From Cyclobacteriaceae bacterium (GTDB taxonomy: Bacteria > Bacteroidota > Bacteroidia > Cytophagales > Cyclobacteriaceae), in NCBI GenBank assembly GCA_026129485.1, contig JAHCHY010000002.1, forward strand, positions 124,001 through 188,000: 64,000 nt of DNA. The letters run 5' to 3'. This document shows, piece after piece, positions 26,946-35,325 of this stretch (its first letter is position 1; the number at the start of each line of letters is the position of its first letter). A model generated the notes under the pieces. That model saw only the letters and a program-made list of their open reading frames with translations. It did no database searches and was not told where the DNA came from. The translations under genes were made by a program, and so were the position numbers.

Positions 26946-27743
26946 TTAAAAGCTATGGATTCGTAAAAAAACAAAGCTCAGCAATATTAGCAGGATATTC
27001 ACAATACCCAAGTTGAACCTGAACTCCACTCCTTTCCACCAGAATGTTCCCAGCAAGGAGGTAATGAGCATGACCAGTGGAAGAAATTTAAAGTTACCGT
27101 AAATGGAAACCGGAACCTTGGCTTTAAATCGTGTAGCTTCGTTTTCCAGGATCAGCGGCACCGAAAACAGCGAAGATGTATGAATGGTAATTACCGAACC
27201 CCGTTTAAACTCACGCGCGGTTTCCTGGTTCAAGGTTATCATTTCACCTCCGTCAAGCGATAGCTGCGATGACTGTGCGTACCGCGACTCCTGTTTGTTT
27301 CGTACACTGGTTACTTCTTCTTTTGTTTTTTGAGCCGGCATAGAGTAGTCGGCAATCAGCACAAGCGAGAAGAGAAAAGCCAGGCGCGAAAACATAACCG
27401 CATACTTCAGGTATTGCTGCATCGCCTGCAGCACCTGCCTGCGTACAGAGCCCGATTCCCCGGAAACCGGGCCGCGCCTGTAGCGCGGATCGCGATATTG
27501 ATTCTGACGGATGGTAAATGGAGGAGAAGCCGGAACACCCTGCAGCATCCGGTCGTGCTCCATTTTGCGCTGCGGATCACCCAATGCTTCATAGGCTTCA
27601 TTTATTTCAATAAACAAAGCCGCTGCTTCGGCAGAAGGGTTTTTATCGGGATGGTATAACAAGGCAAGCTTGCGATACGCCCGTTTAACCTCCTGCACAT
27701 GAGCAAAATCGTTAAGGCCCAATATGGCGTAATAATTCTTCAC
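26946..27743 (-). CDS. J-domain membrane protein
   Basis: The first 65 residues are a complete J domain with the HPD tripeptide (LLYHPDKNPSAEAAALFIEINEAYEALGDP), which stimulates DnaK ATPase. The remaining 200 residues lack the Gly/Phe and zinc regions of DnaJ. They contain one membrane helix near residues 118-138 and two near 222-262, with an extracytoplasmic-looking beta domain between. The start is a GTG. It probably recruits DnaK to the membrane; its client is unknown. The gene is 5 bases upstream of the SUI1 gene. Confidence 0.8.
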   Translation of the reverse strand: MKNYYAILGLNDFAHVQEVKRAYRKLALLYHPDKNPSAEAAALFIEINEAYEALGDPQRKMEHDRMLQGVPASPPFTIRQNQYRDPRYRRGPVSGESGSVRRQVLQAMQQYLKYAVMFSRLAFLFSLVLIADYSMPAQKTKEEVTSVRNKQESRYAQSSQLSLDGGEMITLNQETAREFKRGSVITIHTSSLFSVPLILENEATRFKAKVPVSIYGNFKFLPLVMLITSLLGTFWWKGVEFRFNLGIVNILLILLSFVFLRIHSF

Positions 27744-27778
27744 GAAAACCGGCTTCCTGCTTTACCGAATCCTAAATA

Positions 27779-27812
27779 TAAAAAAAGCCCCCCGAAATAT
27801 CAGGAGGCTTAT
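27779..27812 (-). terminator. Intrinsic terminator after the universal stress gene
   Basis: AAGCCTCCTGATATTTCGGGGGGCTT forms a stem on the minus strand and is followed by a run of seven T. It lies between the universal stress gene and the J-domain gene, downstream of the 27814-27950 palindrome. Confidence 0.72.
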
Positions 27813-27813
27813 T

Positions 27814-27950
27814 CCTTAACCGGAGTTACACAAAAATACAACCTCGAATGTCAGACAGAGCTTGTCGAAGTCTTTTTTGGTTCTGAATTAAATGGTTTTC
27901 GACAGGCTCAAACCGACAGCTTAGTGTTTTTGTGTAACTCCGGTTCCTTA
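27814..27950. repeat. Palindromic element with TTGTCGAAG core, copy 1
   Basis: Outer arms CCGGAGTTACACAAAAA (27820-27836) and its complement TTTTTGTGTAACTCCGG (27927-27943) enclose an inner pair, GAGCTTGTCGAAG and TTTTCGACAGGCTC. The whole element is about 120-130 bases and lies after the universal stress gene. The core matches the element at 52860-52985. Confidence 0.7.
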
Positions 27951-27966
27951 AACCAGCATGTTATAC

Positions 27967-28815
27967 TTATCGCTTTACCACAAACGTTAACACGGGGCGC
28001 TTGGCATGGCCTACCACATCTTCGGCAATGCTGCCGGCCAGCACGTGCGCAAAACCTGTACGGCCATGTGTTGCCATGGCAATCAAATCCGCATCAATGC
28101 TTTCCGCAAAGTAGATTATACCGTCTTCTGCCGTCAGGTCGTTGAAAATATTAATGGTATAATTTTTCAACCGGAGCTTCTTAGCAAACTTTTCCATGTA
28201 ATCCCGCACTACATAATCGCGCTGAAAATCACCCGGGGTGTTAATGCGCACCAAATGAACGGTGGAGTTATACAAGTCCTGTGTCTTTCTTACCATGCGC
28301 GAAAAGATCTCTTCATCCTTGTGCATGGCGGTTGCATATACAATATTCTTAAAATTCACTTTAGCGGGCTTCTTGTTAATGCTCAGCACCGGGCACTTGG
28401 AATGGCGCACCACACGCTCGGTATTGGTACCAATTACCACTTCGGCCGCACCCGACCGGCCCTGTGTACCCATTACCACCAGGTCTACCTTATGTTCGGT
28501 AATAATGGTGCGCATGCCATGAAAGGCATTTCCCAAACGCAATTCGCCATTTACTTTAACACTTGCATATTTCGGATCGAGCACCAGCTTTTCCAGCTGT
28601 GCCTTTGCTTTTTCGAGCATTCTGAGGGTGAAGAGCTTATCAGACCAATCTTTTTTCTGCCACTCACCCGTAACCGAAAACGAAGAAGAGCTTGCTTCTT
28701 CCACAACATGCAGCAACGTTACTTCTGCATTAGACTTTTTTGCGATTTCAACACCTACTTCAAGCGCATTAATCGAAGTTTTAGAAAAGTCGGTAGGTAC
28801 CAGTATGTTTTTCAT
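27967..28815 (-). CDS. Universal stress protein, tandem UspA domains
   Basis: Two UspA domains lie in one chain of 282 residues (about 1-145 and 150-282). The first carries the ATP-binding signature GTQGRSGAAEVVIGTNTERVV and begins KNILVPTDFSKTSINAL; the second ends with ATHGRTGFAHVLAGSIAEDVVGHAKRPVL. Both keep the Gly-x2-Gly-x9-Gly-Ser/Thr pattern of nucleotide-binding members. Two-domain Usps are common in Bacteroidota and are usually induced by energy or oxygen limitation. It is next to the cbb3 oxidase cluster on the same strand, with 70 bases between. Confidence 0.92.
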   Translation of the reverse strand: MKNILVPTDFSKTSINALEVGVEIAKKSNAEVTLLHVVEEASSSSFSVTGEWQKKDWSDKLFTLRMLEKAKAQLEKLVLDPKYASVKVNGELRLGNAFHGMRTIITEHKVDLVVMGTQGRSGAAEVVIGTNTERVVRHSKCPVLSINKKPAKVNFKNIVYATAMHKDEEIFSRMVRKTQDLYNSTVHLVRINTPGDFQRDYVVRDYMEKFAKKLRLKNYTINIFNDLTAEDGIIYFAESIDADLIAMATHGRTGFAHVLAGSIAEDVVGHAKRPVLTFVVKR

Positions 28816-28885
28816 GAATTTTTAGTTTTTAATTCTATTGATCCTGTTTTAAAAGTACTGAAATCGGGTCAAATTCAAAACGTAA

Positions 28886-29572
28886 TCAGGGACAGATTAT
28901 ATCACCCGAAGTAGTTTTACCCATCAGGGCGCCTTCGTGCGCAGCCGGGTGCTGAACAAACACCCGGGCCATCAGCCAGGCTCCTACCAGGATAAATGAA
29001 AGCATGGCCAAACGATGGTAATACCGCGTAAGCGATTTGAACCCCAACCCCATCAGCCAGCTAAAACCAACCATTACGGGCCAGGTTCCCAAACCAAAAA
29101 GCAACATAAAAATAAACCCGTCCGTGGCCGCAGGCAGAATGAAGCAATACGTTAAGGCCAGGTAGGTAAGCCCGCAAGGCAATAGCCCGTTCAGCATACC
29201 CATTACAAACACAGCCCCGGCTTGCTTCTTCTGCAGCCAGAACCCAAACACTTTCTTCAGCTTAAGGGTCAGCGTATTGATCCCCGGAGTTAAAACCGGA
29301 ATTTTCACACCTGTAACAGCTCCAGCGCCCATCAGCAAAAAAACAGCACCCATCAGAAAAGAAAGCACACCCTGGTAGGCTGTAAGGCTTAATAAGCTGC
29401 CAAAGGATGCTGCCAGCATGCCCAGCAACGCATACGTTAAAACACGGCCCGTGTTATAGACTACCTTATGCAACACAAAAGGCTTGCGCGATGTAACAGC
29501 CATTGCCAACGGGCTGCACATGCCTGCGCAGTGCAGGCTACCGGCTAATCCTAAAACAATGGCGGTCCACAT
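28886..29572 (-). CDS. TauE/SafE-like membrane protein of the cbb3 operon
   Basis: A 228-residue membrane protein with six or so helices. The N-terminal GLAGSLHCAGMCSPLAMAV motif is typical of the small sulfite-exporter/urease-accessory-like proteins found at the end of cbb3 oxidase operons in Bacteroidota and Epsilonproteobacteria. The Cys and His residues in that motif suggest a metal role, perhaps copper for oxidase maturation, but this is inference. It is 3 bases downstream of fixH and last in the operon. Confidence 0.8.
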   Translation of the reverse strand: MWTAIVLGLAGSLHCAGMCSPLAMAVTSRKPFVLHKVVYNTGRVLTYALLGMLAASFGSLLSLTAYQGVLSFLMGAVFLLMGAGAVTGVKIPVLTPGINTLTLKLKKVFGFWLQKKQAGAVFVMGMLNGLLPCGLTYLALTYCFILPAATDGFIFMLLFGLGTWPVMVGFSWLMGLGFKSLTRYYHRLAMLSFILVGAWLMARVFVQHPAAHEGALMGKTTSGDIICP

Positions 29573-29575
29573 ACT

Positions 29576-29995
29576 TTAAAGCACCAGCAGTTTTTCAACA
29601 TAATACTCCCGGCCATTTGCTGACCAGGAAAACCCGATACGGTAAAGGCCCTGCTCCCAATTCTTCAATTCAAAATACTGGCTTTGATCAGGAACAGCAG
29701 GCACTTCAAACTGGTAATCCAATGCCGCTTTTGACGGACGCTGCACCGTTAGCTTGCCATTCTCAATTGTGTTGAACTCATCAAATGACACTTTCACTTT
29801 ATTACCTTCAAATGACAGTGTGGGTTTGCCGGCCAGCGTGCTGGCATTATTCATGCGCTGCATCTTTTCGCTGTGCTTCAGCTCATCCTCGTAATAGCTT
29901 TTCGATACGAGGCTAACTTCCTGCCGCATGGAAACCACAACCAGTGTTCCGATAAACAGGGCAAACAAGATAAATGACACTAATATCCATCTCAT
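29576..29995 (-). CDS. FixH / CcoH family protein
   Basis: FixH-type proteins help assemble cbb3 oxidase, stabilising subunits in the membrane. This one of 139 residues starts with a single membrane helix (WILVSFILFALFIGTLVVVSM) and has a periplasmic beta domain. The motif SYYEDELKHSEKMQRMNNA after the helix matches the conserved YY..DxxYQ-like region of the family. The start overlaps the stop of ccoG by four bases, indicating translational coupling. Confidence 0.86.
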   Translation of the reverse strand: MRWILVSFILFALFIGTLVVVSMRQEVSLVSKSYYEDELKHSEKMQRMNNASTLAGKPTLSFEGNKVKVSFDEFNTIENGKLTVQRPSKAALDYQFEVPAVPDQSQYFELKNWEQGLYRIGFSWSANGREYYVEKLLVL

Positions 29996-31449
29996 AACTT
30001 ATGGGTTTCAGTTGATTTATTTTTTAAACGGATCGGCCCGATAAACATGGCCCTGGCAGTTTCCAGTCTTTCGTCCCGGTTATAAATGCCCAGCTCAATT
30101 ACGGTCTTGGCCGAAGTAATTGCCTCATCCGGCAGCTTGATCATAATCATGCCTTTCAGAATGCCTTCCCTGGGAACTACAATATCAGGATCACCAATTT
30201 TCATATACGTGGCTTCGGCTGGCGATTCAACTTTTACCGAAAGCTCAATATCATTAAAGGTTTTGTTCACAAATTCAATGCTGTACAGGTTGGTGATCTG
30301 GCCATCGTCTGTTTTGGTATAAAGTGTACCGGGTACTTTAAGAATTGTAGTTTCAATATCTGCCCGGGTAAACACAAAATAGCTAAGCAGGGCGGTAAGG
30401 GCTGTAAGCACAAGCGCATAACCCGCTACTCGTGGAGTAAATAATTTTTGTGTTCCCTGACTGATAGCGCTGTATGAGGAGTACCGGATAAGGCCTTTGG
30501 GCTTGCTGATTTTGGTCATCACATCATCGCAGGCATCCATGCAGGCGGTGCAGTTCACGCATTCCAGTTGTGTTCCGTTGCGAATGTCTATGCCAGTAGG
30601 GCAAACGTGTACGCAAAGCTTGCAATCTATGCAATCGCCCTGCCTGGCGGTTATGGTTTGCTGGTTCTTTTTGAGCTTGCCGCGCGGTTCTCCCCGCAGC
30701 CAGTCGTAGGCTACTACAATCGAATCCTTCACCAGCAATACACCCTGCAATCTTCCGTAAGGACAAACTGCAATGCAGGCTTGTTCCCTGAACCACGCAA
30801 ATACCCCGTAAAAAATCCCGGTAAACACGATCAGGCCGATAAAGCCGGCCGGGTGCTCGGTTGGAGGTTGGCTTACTATTTCCCTAACCTGATCCATACC
30901 AACCAGGTACGCCATAGTAGTATGTGAAATGACTAAGGAGATAAAAACGAAAATGATTTGTTTGGCTGTTTTCTTCAGCATTTTTTCGCGTGTCCACGGG
31001 CTGTTGTTCAGCCTGCGTTGCGCATTGGCATCGCCTTCAATCCAGTATTCTATTTTGCGGAATACCATTTCCATGAACAGGGTTTGCGGACAGGCCCATC
31101 CGCACCACAAACGGCCAAACACTACCGTAAACAGGATAATAAAAACAAAGAATGCAATGAGCGTTAAGGCCAGCAGAAAAAAATCCTGCGGCCAGAACAC
31201 CTGGCCAAACAGGATGAATTTGCGTTCAAAAATATTAAAGAGCAGAAATGGCCGGCCCTGCCATTGCAGGAATGGTCCTGCAAAAAACAAGGTGAGCAGA
31301 AGAACCGTTACCCAAATACGCAGGTTATGATAATAGCCGGCCGGCTTCTTCGGATATACCCAAACCCGTTTTCCCTTTTCATCAACCGTAGCCAGTGTAT
31401 CCCTGAATTCCTCCTCGTACTGGTATAAATTATGAGCATCCTCTTTCAT
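29992..31449 (-). CDS. ccoG: cbb3 oxidase maturation ferredoxin CcoG (FixG/RdxA)
   Basis: CcoG is a membrane-bound iron-sulfur protein linked to Cu(II) reduction during cbb3 assembly. The 485 residues show several N-terminal membrane helices, the GRLWCGWACPQT motif near residue 110, CIAVCPYGR near 225 and a dicluster ferredoxin region CIDCKLCVHVCP...CVNCTACMDACDDVM near 270-305. A C-terminal Ig-like periplasmic domain follows the helix near 340. Length and arrangement are normal. It lies 30 bases downstream of ccoP. Confidence 0.95.
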   Translation of the reverse strand: MKEDAHNLYQYEEEFRDTLATVDEKGKRVWVYPKKPAGYYHNLRIWVTVLLLTLFFAGPFLQWQGRPFLLFNIFERKFILFGQVFWPQDFFLLALTLIAFFVFIILFTVVFGRLWCGWACPQTLFMEMVFRKIEYWIEGDANAQRRLNNSPWTREKMLKKTAKQIIFVFISLVISHTTMAYLVGMDQVREIVSQPPTEHPAGFIGLIVFTGIFYGVFAWFREQACIAVCPYGRLQGVLLVKDSIVVAYDWLRGEPRGKLKKNQQTITARQGDCIDCKLCVHVCPTGIDIRNGTQLECVNCTACMDACDDVMTKISKPKGLIRYSSYSAISQGTQKLFTPRVAGYALVLTALTALLSYFVFTRADIETTILKVPGTLYTKTDDGQITNLYSIEFVNKTFNDIELSVKVESPAEATYMKIGDPDIVVPREGILKGMIMIKLPDEAITSAKTVIELGIYNRDERLETARAMFIGPIRLKNKSTETHKL

Positions 31450-31479
31450 AACCGGCTACTGCTAATTATCCCTGTAAAG

Positions 31480-32400
31480 CTATAGACTCGCCTGCACTTT
31501 AGTGGAGTCAGCGGGTGCATGGGTATCGGGTTTATATAATTCACCTTCAGGCTTCTTTGCATTCTCAGGATTAGACCCTTGTAAGGTGAGCACATAGCTT
31601 GTTACATTCTGCATTTTTTCGGGGCTTATAAATCCTTCCCACGAAATCATGTTGGTTCCCTGTACACCATGGCGTATTATCCTGAAAATATCCCGGAGAG
31701 ATCCACCATGTTTCCAGTATTCGTCTGTCAGGTTGGGGCCAATATCTCCACCGCCATCTTTTCGGTGGCAAGATGCACAGTTGTTCAGGAAAGTGGTCTT
31801 GCCATCGGCCAGCGCAGTGGCATCCGTAACAAGCTGCACGGTAGTTTCATCAATTGCCGCAACGGGGCTTGATGCTTCCAGCTTCTTTGCCTGCTCCTCG
31901 GCTATCACCAGCTCGGTTTCGTATTCTTTCAGCGGCAAAGGCAATGTGTCTGTTAAATGATAGAAAATCATGTATACGCCCGAAAACACAATGGTTGCGT
32001 AAAACAGCCATTTCCACCAGGGCGGTAAGTGATTGTCCAATTCGCGAATGCCATCATAACTGTGATCCATTAATATATCCGCTTCTTTCTCAAGCGGAAC
32101 AAAGTCGTTGGACTCTTTCCACAGCCTGGCCCAGAAAGAAGGTTCTTCCTTATACGGGATACCCAGCCGCTCTGCGCGCTCGCGGGTGGCTTGCCTCACC
32201 ATATAATTGAGCACCTGTAGCAGGTACAGGGCCACCAGCAAAACCAGTATTACAACCACGAACGTAAATCCAATCACGATGTAGAACGGCAACAGCGGGT
32301 CATCCCAGGCAGATGACGCTGCCGGTATTGATTCGGCTGATTGTGCAAAGGCCGGAACAAGGCCCAGGCACATGAATAAAAACAAAACAATCCGTTTCAT
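31480..32400 (-). CDS. ccoP: cbb3-type cytochrome c oxidase subunit III
   Basis: CcoP carries electrons from soluble cytochrome c to CcoO. The protein of about 306 residues has a signal sequence, two membrane helices near residues 35-60 and 135-155, and a C-terminal cytochrome c domain with one heme site CASCH (in NNCASCHRKDGGG) near 210. Its methionine ligand is likely in GTNMISWEGF. Only one CXXCH motif is present, whereas proteobacterial CcoP has two. The ATG at 32400 lies 2 bases after the ccoQ-like stop; a TTG two codons upstream is a less likely start. Confidence 0.92.
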   Translation of the reverse strand: MKRIVLFLFMCLGLVPAFAQSAESIPAASSAWDDPLLPFYIVIGFTFVVVILVLLVALYLLQVLNYMVRQATRERAERLGIPYKEEPSFWARLWKESNDFVPLEKEADILMDHSYDGIRELDNHLPPWWKWLFYATIVFSGVYMIFYHLTDTLPLPLKEYETELVIAEEQAKKLEASSPVAAIDETTVQLVTDATALADGKTTFLNNCASCHRKDGGGDIGPNLTDEYWKHGGSLRDIFRIIRHGVQGTNMISWEGFISPEKMQNVTSYVLTLQGSNPENAKKPEGELYKPDTHAPADSTKVQASL

Positions 32401-32402
32401 GA

Positions 32403-32597
32403 TCAATTATGTTTAGGGTTCAGGTCATTTGATTCAGATCCATCGTGCAAAGGCTTTTCACTCATCTCACGAATGAATGTTTTATCTGCCGTGAACGTCC
32501 ACCATAATAACAGCACAAAAAATGTGAAGAAGATGACGAACGAGATAACCGGCCAGATGGCGATGTTATCAATACTTTGAAGAACTTGTTTGTACAT
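32403..32597 (-). CDS. CcoQ-like small membrane subunit of cbb3 oxidase
   Basis: A 64-residue protein with one membrane helix (WPVISFVIFFTFFVLLLWWTFTA) and a charged Ser/Asp/Asn-rich end. Its size, helix and place between ccoNO and ccoP fit CcoQ, which stabilises the oxidase complex. The start is 3 bases after the ccoNO stop. Assignment rests mainly on context because these peptides are poorly conserved. Confidence 0.82.
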   Translation of the reverse strand: MYKQVLQSIDNIAIWPVISFVIFFTFFVLLLWWTFTADKTFIREMSEKPLHDGSESNDLNPKHN

Positions 32598-32600
32598 GGC

Positions 32601-34754
32601 TTATTCGTTACGGGTGGCTACTTCATCTAACTTGATATCGGTACCGAGGCGCTGGAGGTATGCGATCAGGGCAACAATCTCGGCATCGGGTGCGGTTTCA
32701 TAACCTTCCAGTTCCAGGCCTGTTACAATCCTGTTTGCCTGTGCGTCCAGGTCATTGTTGGCGGTTTTTTCATAGCCTTCCGCATAGGGAACGCCAATGG
32801 TACGCAGGGCAGAAATTTTACCTGCCGTTAAACCTTTGTCGATCTGCTGCTCATACAACCACGGGTAAGCCGGCATGATAGAGCCGGTGCTTACTTCGGC
32901 CGGGGTAAGCATGTGGCGGAAGTGCCAGCTATCGGCATACTTTCCTCCCAGGCGATGCAGGTCCGGGCCGGTTCGTTTTGATCCCCACAGGAACGGATGA
33001 TCATATACGTACTCGCCTGCCTTGGAATACTCGCCACCTTTCGGATCGTAGCGTTGCACTTCCGAGCGGAACGGGCGGATCATCTGCGAGTGGCAGTTCA
33101 CACAACCTTCGCGGATGTAAATATCCCGGCCGTGCAACTCCAGCGGAGTGTATGGCTTTACCGAAGCTATCGTAGGCACGTTTGATTTAACCAAAAATGT
33201 AGGCACCAGCTCGATAATACCGCCAATCAAAATGGCAACCAGCGCAAGCACGGTAAAGATGACCGGTTTGGCTTCCAGGATATGGTGCCAGTAGCCGCCC
33301 GGTGCATGTTTTATTTTCACCAGCGGTGATACTTCAGCTTCTTCATTGGCAATAAAGCTTCCGGCATAAGCCGTTTTGATAAGGTTATAAGCCATAATGA
33401 ACACACCCGCCAGGTACAGGGCGCCACCGGTAGCCCGTAACATGTGCATGGGTAAAATCTGGGTAGTTGTTTCCAGGAAGTTCTGGTAGCGCAAGAAGCC
33501 ATCTGCTGCAAACTCCTTCCACATTAAGCTTTGCACTACACCCGATACATACATGGGCAGGGCATAGAATACAATACCCAGCGTACCGATCCAGAAGTGC
33601 AGGTTAGCCAGTTTGGAAGAATACAATTTGGTATTCCACATACGGGGCACTAACCAGTACAGCATACCAAAAATCAGGAAACCATTCCAACCCAAACCAC
33701 CCACGTGCACGTGCGCTACAATCCAGTCGGTATAGTGCGCAATCGCATTTACATTTTTAAGCGAGAGCAGCGGGCCCTCCAGCGTGGCCATACCGTAAGC
33801 CGTTACCGCTACCACCATAAATTTCAATACCGCATCTTCACGCACGCGATCCCACGCTCCGCGCAGGGTAAACAAACCGTTAAGCATACCACCCCAGCTT
33901 GGCGCGATAAGCATGACGGAAAACACAACACCCAACGACTGGGCCCAATCGGGTAAAGCAGTATATAATAAATGATGCGGGCCGGCCCATATATAAATAA
34001 ATATCAGCGACCAGAAGTGTATAATGGAAAGCCGGTAGGAATAAACCGGCCGGTTGGCTGCTTTAGGCAGGAAGTAATACATAATGCCAAGGAACGGGGT
34101 TGTAAGGAAAAACGCCACCGCGTTATGCCCGTACCACCACTGCACCAATGCATCCTGCACACCGGCATACCAGGAATAACTTTTGAATAACGTTACCGGC
34201 ATTTCAAACGAGTTTACAATGTGCAGCACTGCAACGGTAACGAACGTGGCAATGTAGAACCAGATGGCCACGTACATGTGCTGCTCTCTCCTCTTTATAA
34301 TGGTACCGATCATGTTGATGCCAAACACAACCCAGATCAGCGCAATGGCAATGTCAATGGGCCACTCCAGCTCGGCATATTCCTTTGCGGACGTCATGCC
34401 CAGCGGCAGTGTGATGGCTGCTGCCAGGATAATTAATTGCCAGCCCCAGAAGTGAGTCCAGCTAAGGGCATCGCTGAAAAGCCTGGTTTTAAGCAGGCGT
34501 TGCATGCTGTAATACACACCGGCAAACATGGCATTACCCACAAAAGCAAAAATTACCGCATTGGTGTGCAGCGGGCGGATACGCCCGAACGAAACAAATT
34601 GCCCCAGGGAGCTGTCAGAAAAATTAAAGATCGGGTAAAAGAGCTGAATGGCGGCTAAAAGGCCTACCGTCATGCCCACGATGCCAAAAATTACCGTAGC
34701 GATAATAAAGGCCTTGACAATCTTGTTGTCGTAGTGAATTTTCTCAAGTTGCAT
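32601..34754 (-). CDS. ccoN: cbb3 cytochrome oxidase, fused subunits I and II (CcoN-CcoO)
   Basis: The catalytic core of a high-affinity oxygen reductase. Residues 1-490 or so are CcoN with twelve membrane helices and the heme and copper ligands, for example WWYGHNAVAFF near 210 and HVHVGGLGWNG near 350. After a further helix near 500, residues 530-717 are the CcoO cytochrome c with heme site EGCVNCHSQMIRPF. The two are separate genes in Proteobacteria; the fusion is usual in Bacteroidota. It is the first gene of the operon ccoNO-ccoQ-ccoP-ccoG-fixH-TauE. A candidate FNR/Crp-type site lies about 77 bases upstream. Confidence 0.96.
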   Translation of the reverse strand: MQLEKIHYDNKIVKAFIIATVIFGIVGMTVGLLAAIQLFYPIFNFSDSSLGQFVSFGRIRPLHTNAVIFAFVGNAMFAGVYYSMQRLLKTRLFSDALSWTHFWGWQLIILAAAITLPLGMTSAKEYAELEWPIDIAIALIWVVFGINMIGTIIKRREQHMYVAIWFYIATFVTVAVLHIVNSFEMPVTLFKSYSWYAGVQDALVQWWYGHNAVAFFLTTPFLGIMYYFLPKAANRPVYSYRLSIIHFWSLIFIYIWAGPHHLLYTALPDWAQSLGVVFSVMLIAPSWGGMLNGLFTLRGAWDRVREDAVLKFMVVAVTAYGMATLEGPLLSLKNVNAIAHYTDWIVAHVHVGGLGWNGFLIFGMLYWLVPRMWNTKLYSSKLANLHFWIGTLGIVFYALPMYVSGVVQSLMWKEFAADGFLRYQNFLETTTQILPMHMLRATGGALYLAGVFIMAYNLIKTAYAGSFIANEEAEVSPLVKIKHAPGGYWHHILEAKPVIFTVLALVAILIGGIIELVPTFLVKSNVPTIASVKPYTPLELHGRDIYIREGCVNCHSQMIRPFRSEVQRYDPKGGEYSKAGEYVYDHPFLWGSKRTGPDLHRLGGKYADSWHFRHMLTPAEVSTGSIMPAYPWLYEQQIDKGLTAGKISALRTIGVPYAEGYEKTANNDLDAQANRIVTGLELEGYETAPDAEIVALIAYLQRLGTDIKLDEVATRNE

Positions 34755-34830
34755 GGGTTTATGGTCTGATTACGGGTATAAAAGTAGCCGGGCGCAATTC
34801 CGGCCCACATGATTGCCATTAGTGCAAAAG

Positions 34831-34844
34831 ATGATTTTTGTCAT
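34831..34844 (-). promoter_or_regulatory. Candidate FNR/Crp-family site upstream of ccoNO
   Basis: The 14 bases ATGATTTTTGTCAT form a near-perfect palindrome with a four-base centre and half-sites ATGAT / GTCAT, close to the TTGAT-N4-ATCAA and TTGAC-N4-GTCAA sites of FNR and NnrR-type regulators. It lies about 77 bases before the ATG of ccoNO, a gene whose relatives are controlled by oxygen regulators. No regulator of this family is in the window. Confidence 0.4.
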
Positions 34845-35325
34845 GGTTTGTACGCTCCGAAAACGAGATACAAGCAAAAAATATAAACCTTTGCGTGAAG
34901 CAGTTGCGGCAACCGGGTGAAAGAAAAATACTTAAGAAATGTTGATAACCCGGTTGATGCTTTGTGCGATTCTTTTATGAAAAATATTTTGTGGAGATAT
35001 ACCAGCCAAGTATCTTCATATCACTAAGTTGATTTACTGGGAAAGGAGATCAACCTGCACCGAAAAACAAAAAGATATTTTCTACGGAAAGGTATCTGAC
35101 AAAAAAGCGGAGTGGGAAGATTATGCCAGTGTCGGACTTTCTTCGGAAAGTAAGCTACAGGCATGAAGTTGAGACGGAATGTTGTGAAACAGGCCGTGCA
35201 GATTTTGCCAGCTCAGCAGCAGTTTAGGATTGCAAACCGGCTACGGTTGGTATGCAATTAAAACGGGGAAGTCAAGTAAAATTGATCTTCCCCGTTTTTG
35301 TTTTAATGCTTTGACAATCCCGGTG
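34845..35325 (+). other. Region between ccoNO and DUF4288 holding a possible short transcript
   Basis: No established gene lies here. On the plus strand there is a promoter-like pair, TTTG at 34961 and TATTTTG at 34985 (20 bases apart), then an open frame from a TTG at 35029 to 35166 (45 codons, LIYWERRSTCTEKQKD...) whose stop overlaps an ATG at 35163 opening a second frame of 32 codons to 35261. A hairpin terminator follows. This could be a small RNA or two coupled small peptides, or decayed coding sequence; the first frame has no ATG. No known RNA family was recognised. Confidence 0.3.
35260..35303. terminator. Bidirectional hairpin terminator
   Basis: Stem AAAACGGGGAAG-TCAA / TTGA-TCTTCCCCGTTTT with flanking A- and T-runs on both sides. 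It terminates the DUF4288 gene (minus strand, about 23 bases after its stop) and any plus-strand transcript from the 34961-35259 unit. Confidence 0.8.

Noticed and set aside
34845-35259. 6S RNA, SRP RNA, tmRNA or RNase P RNA between ccoNO and DUF4288
   Set aside because: None of the conserved primary-sequence blocks of these RNAs is present; the stretch was therefore described only as an unassigned unit.
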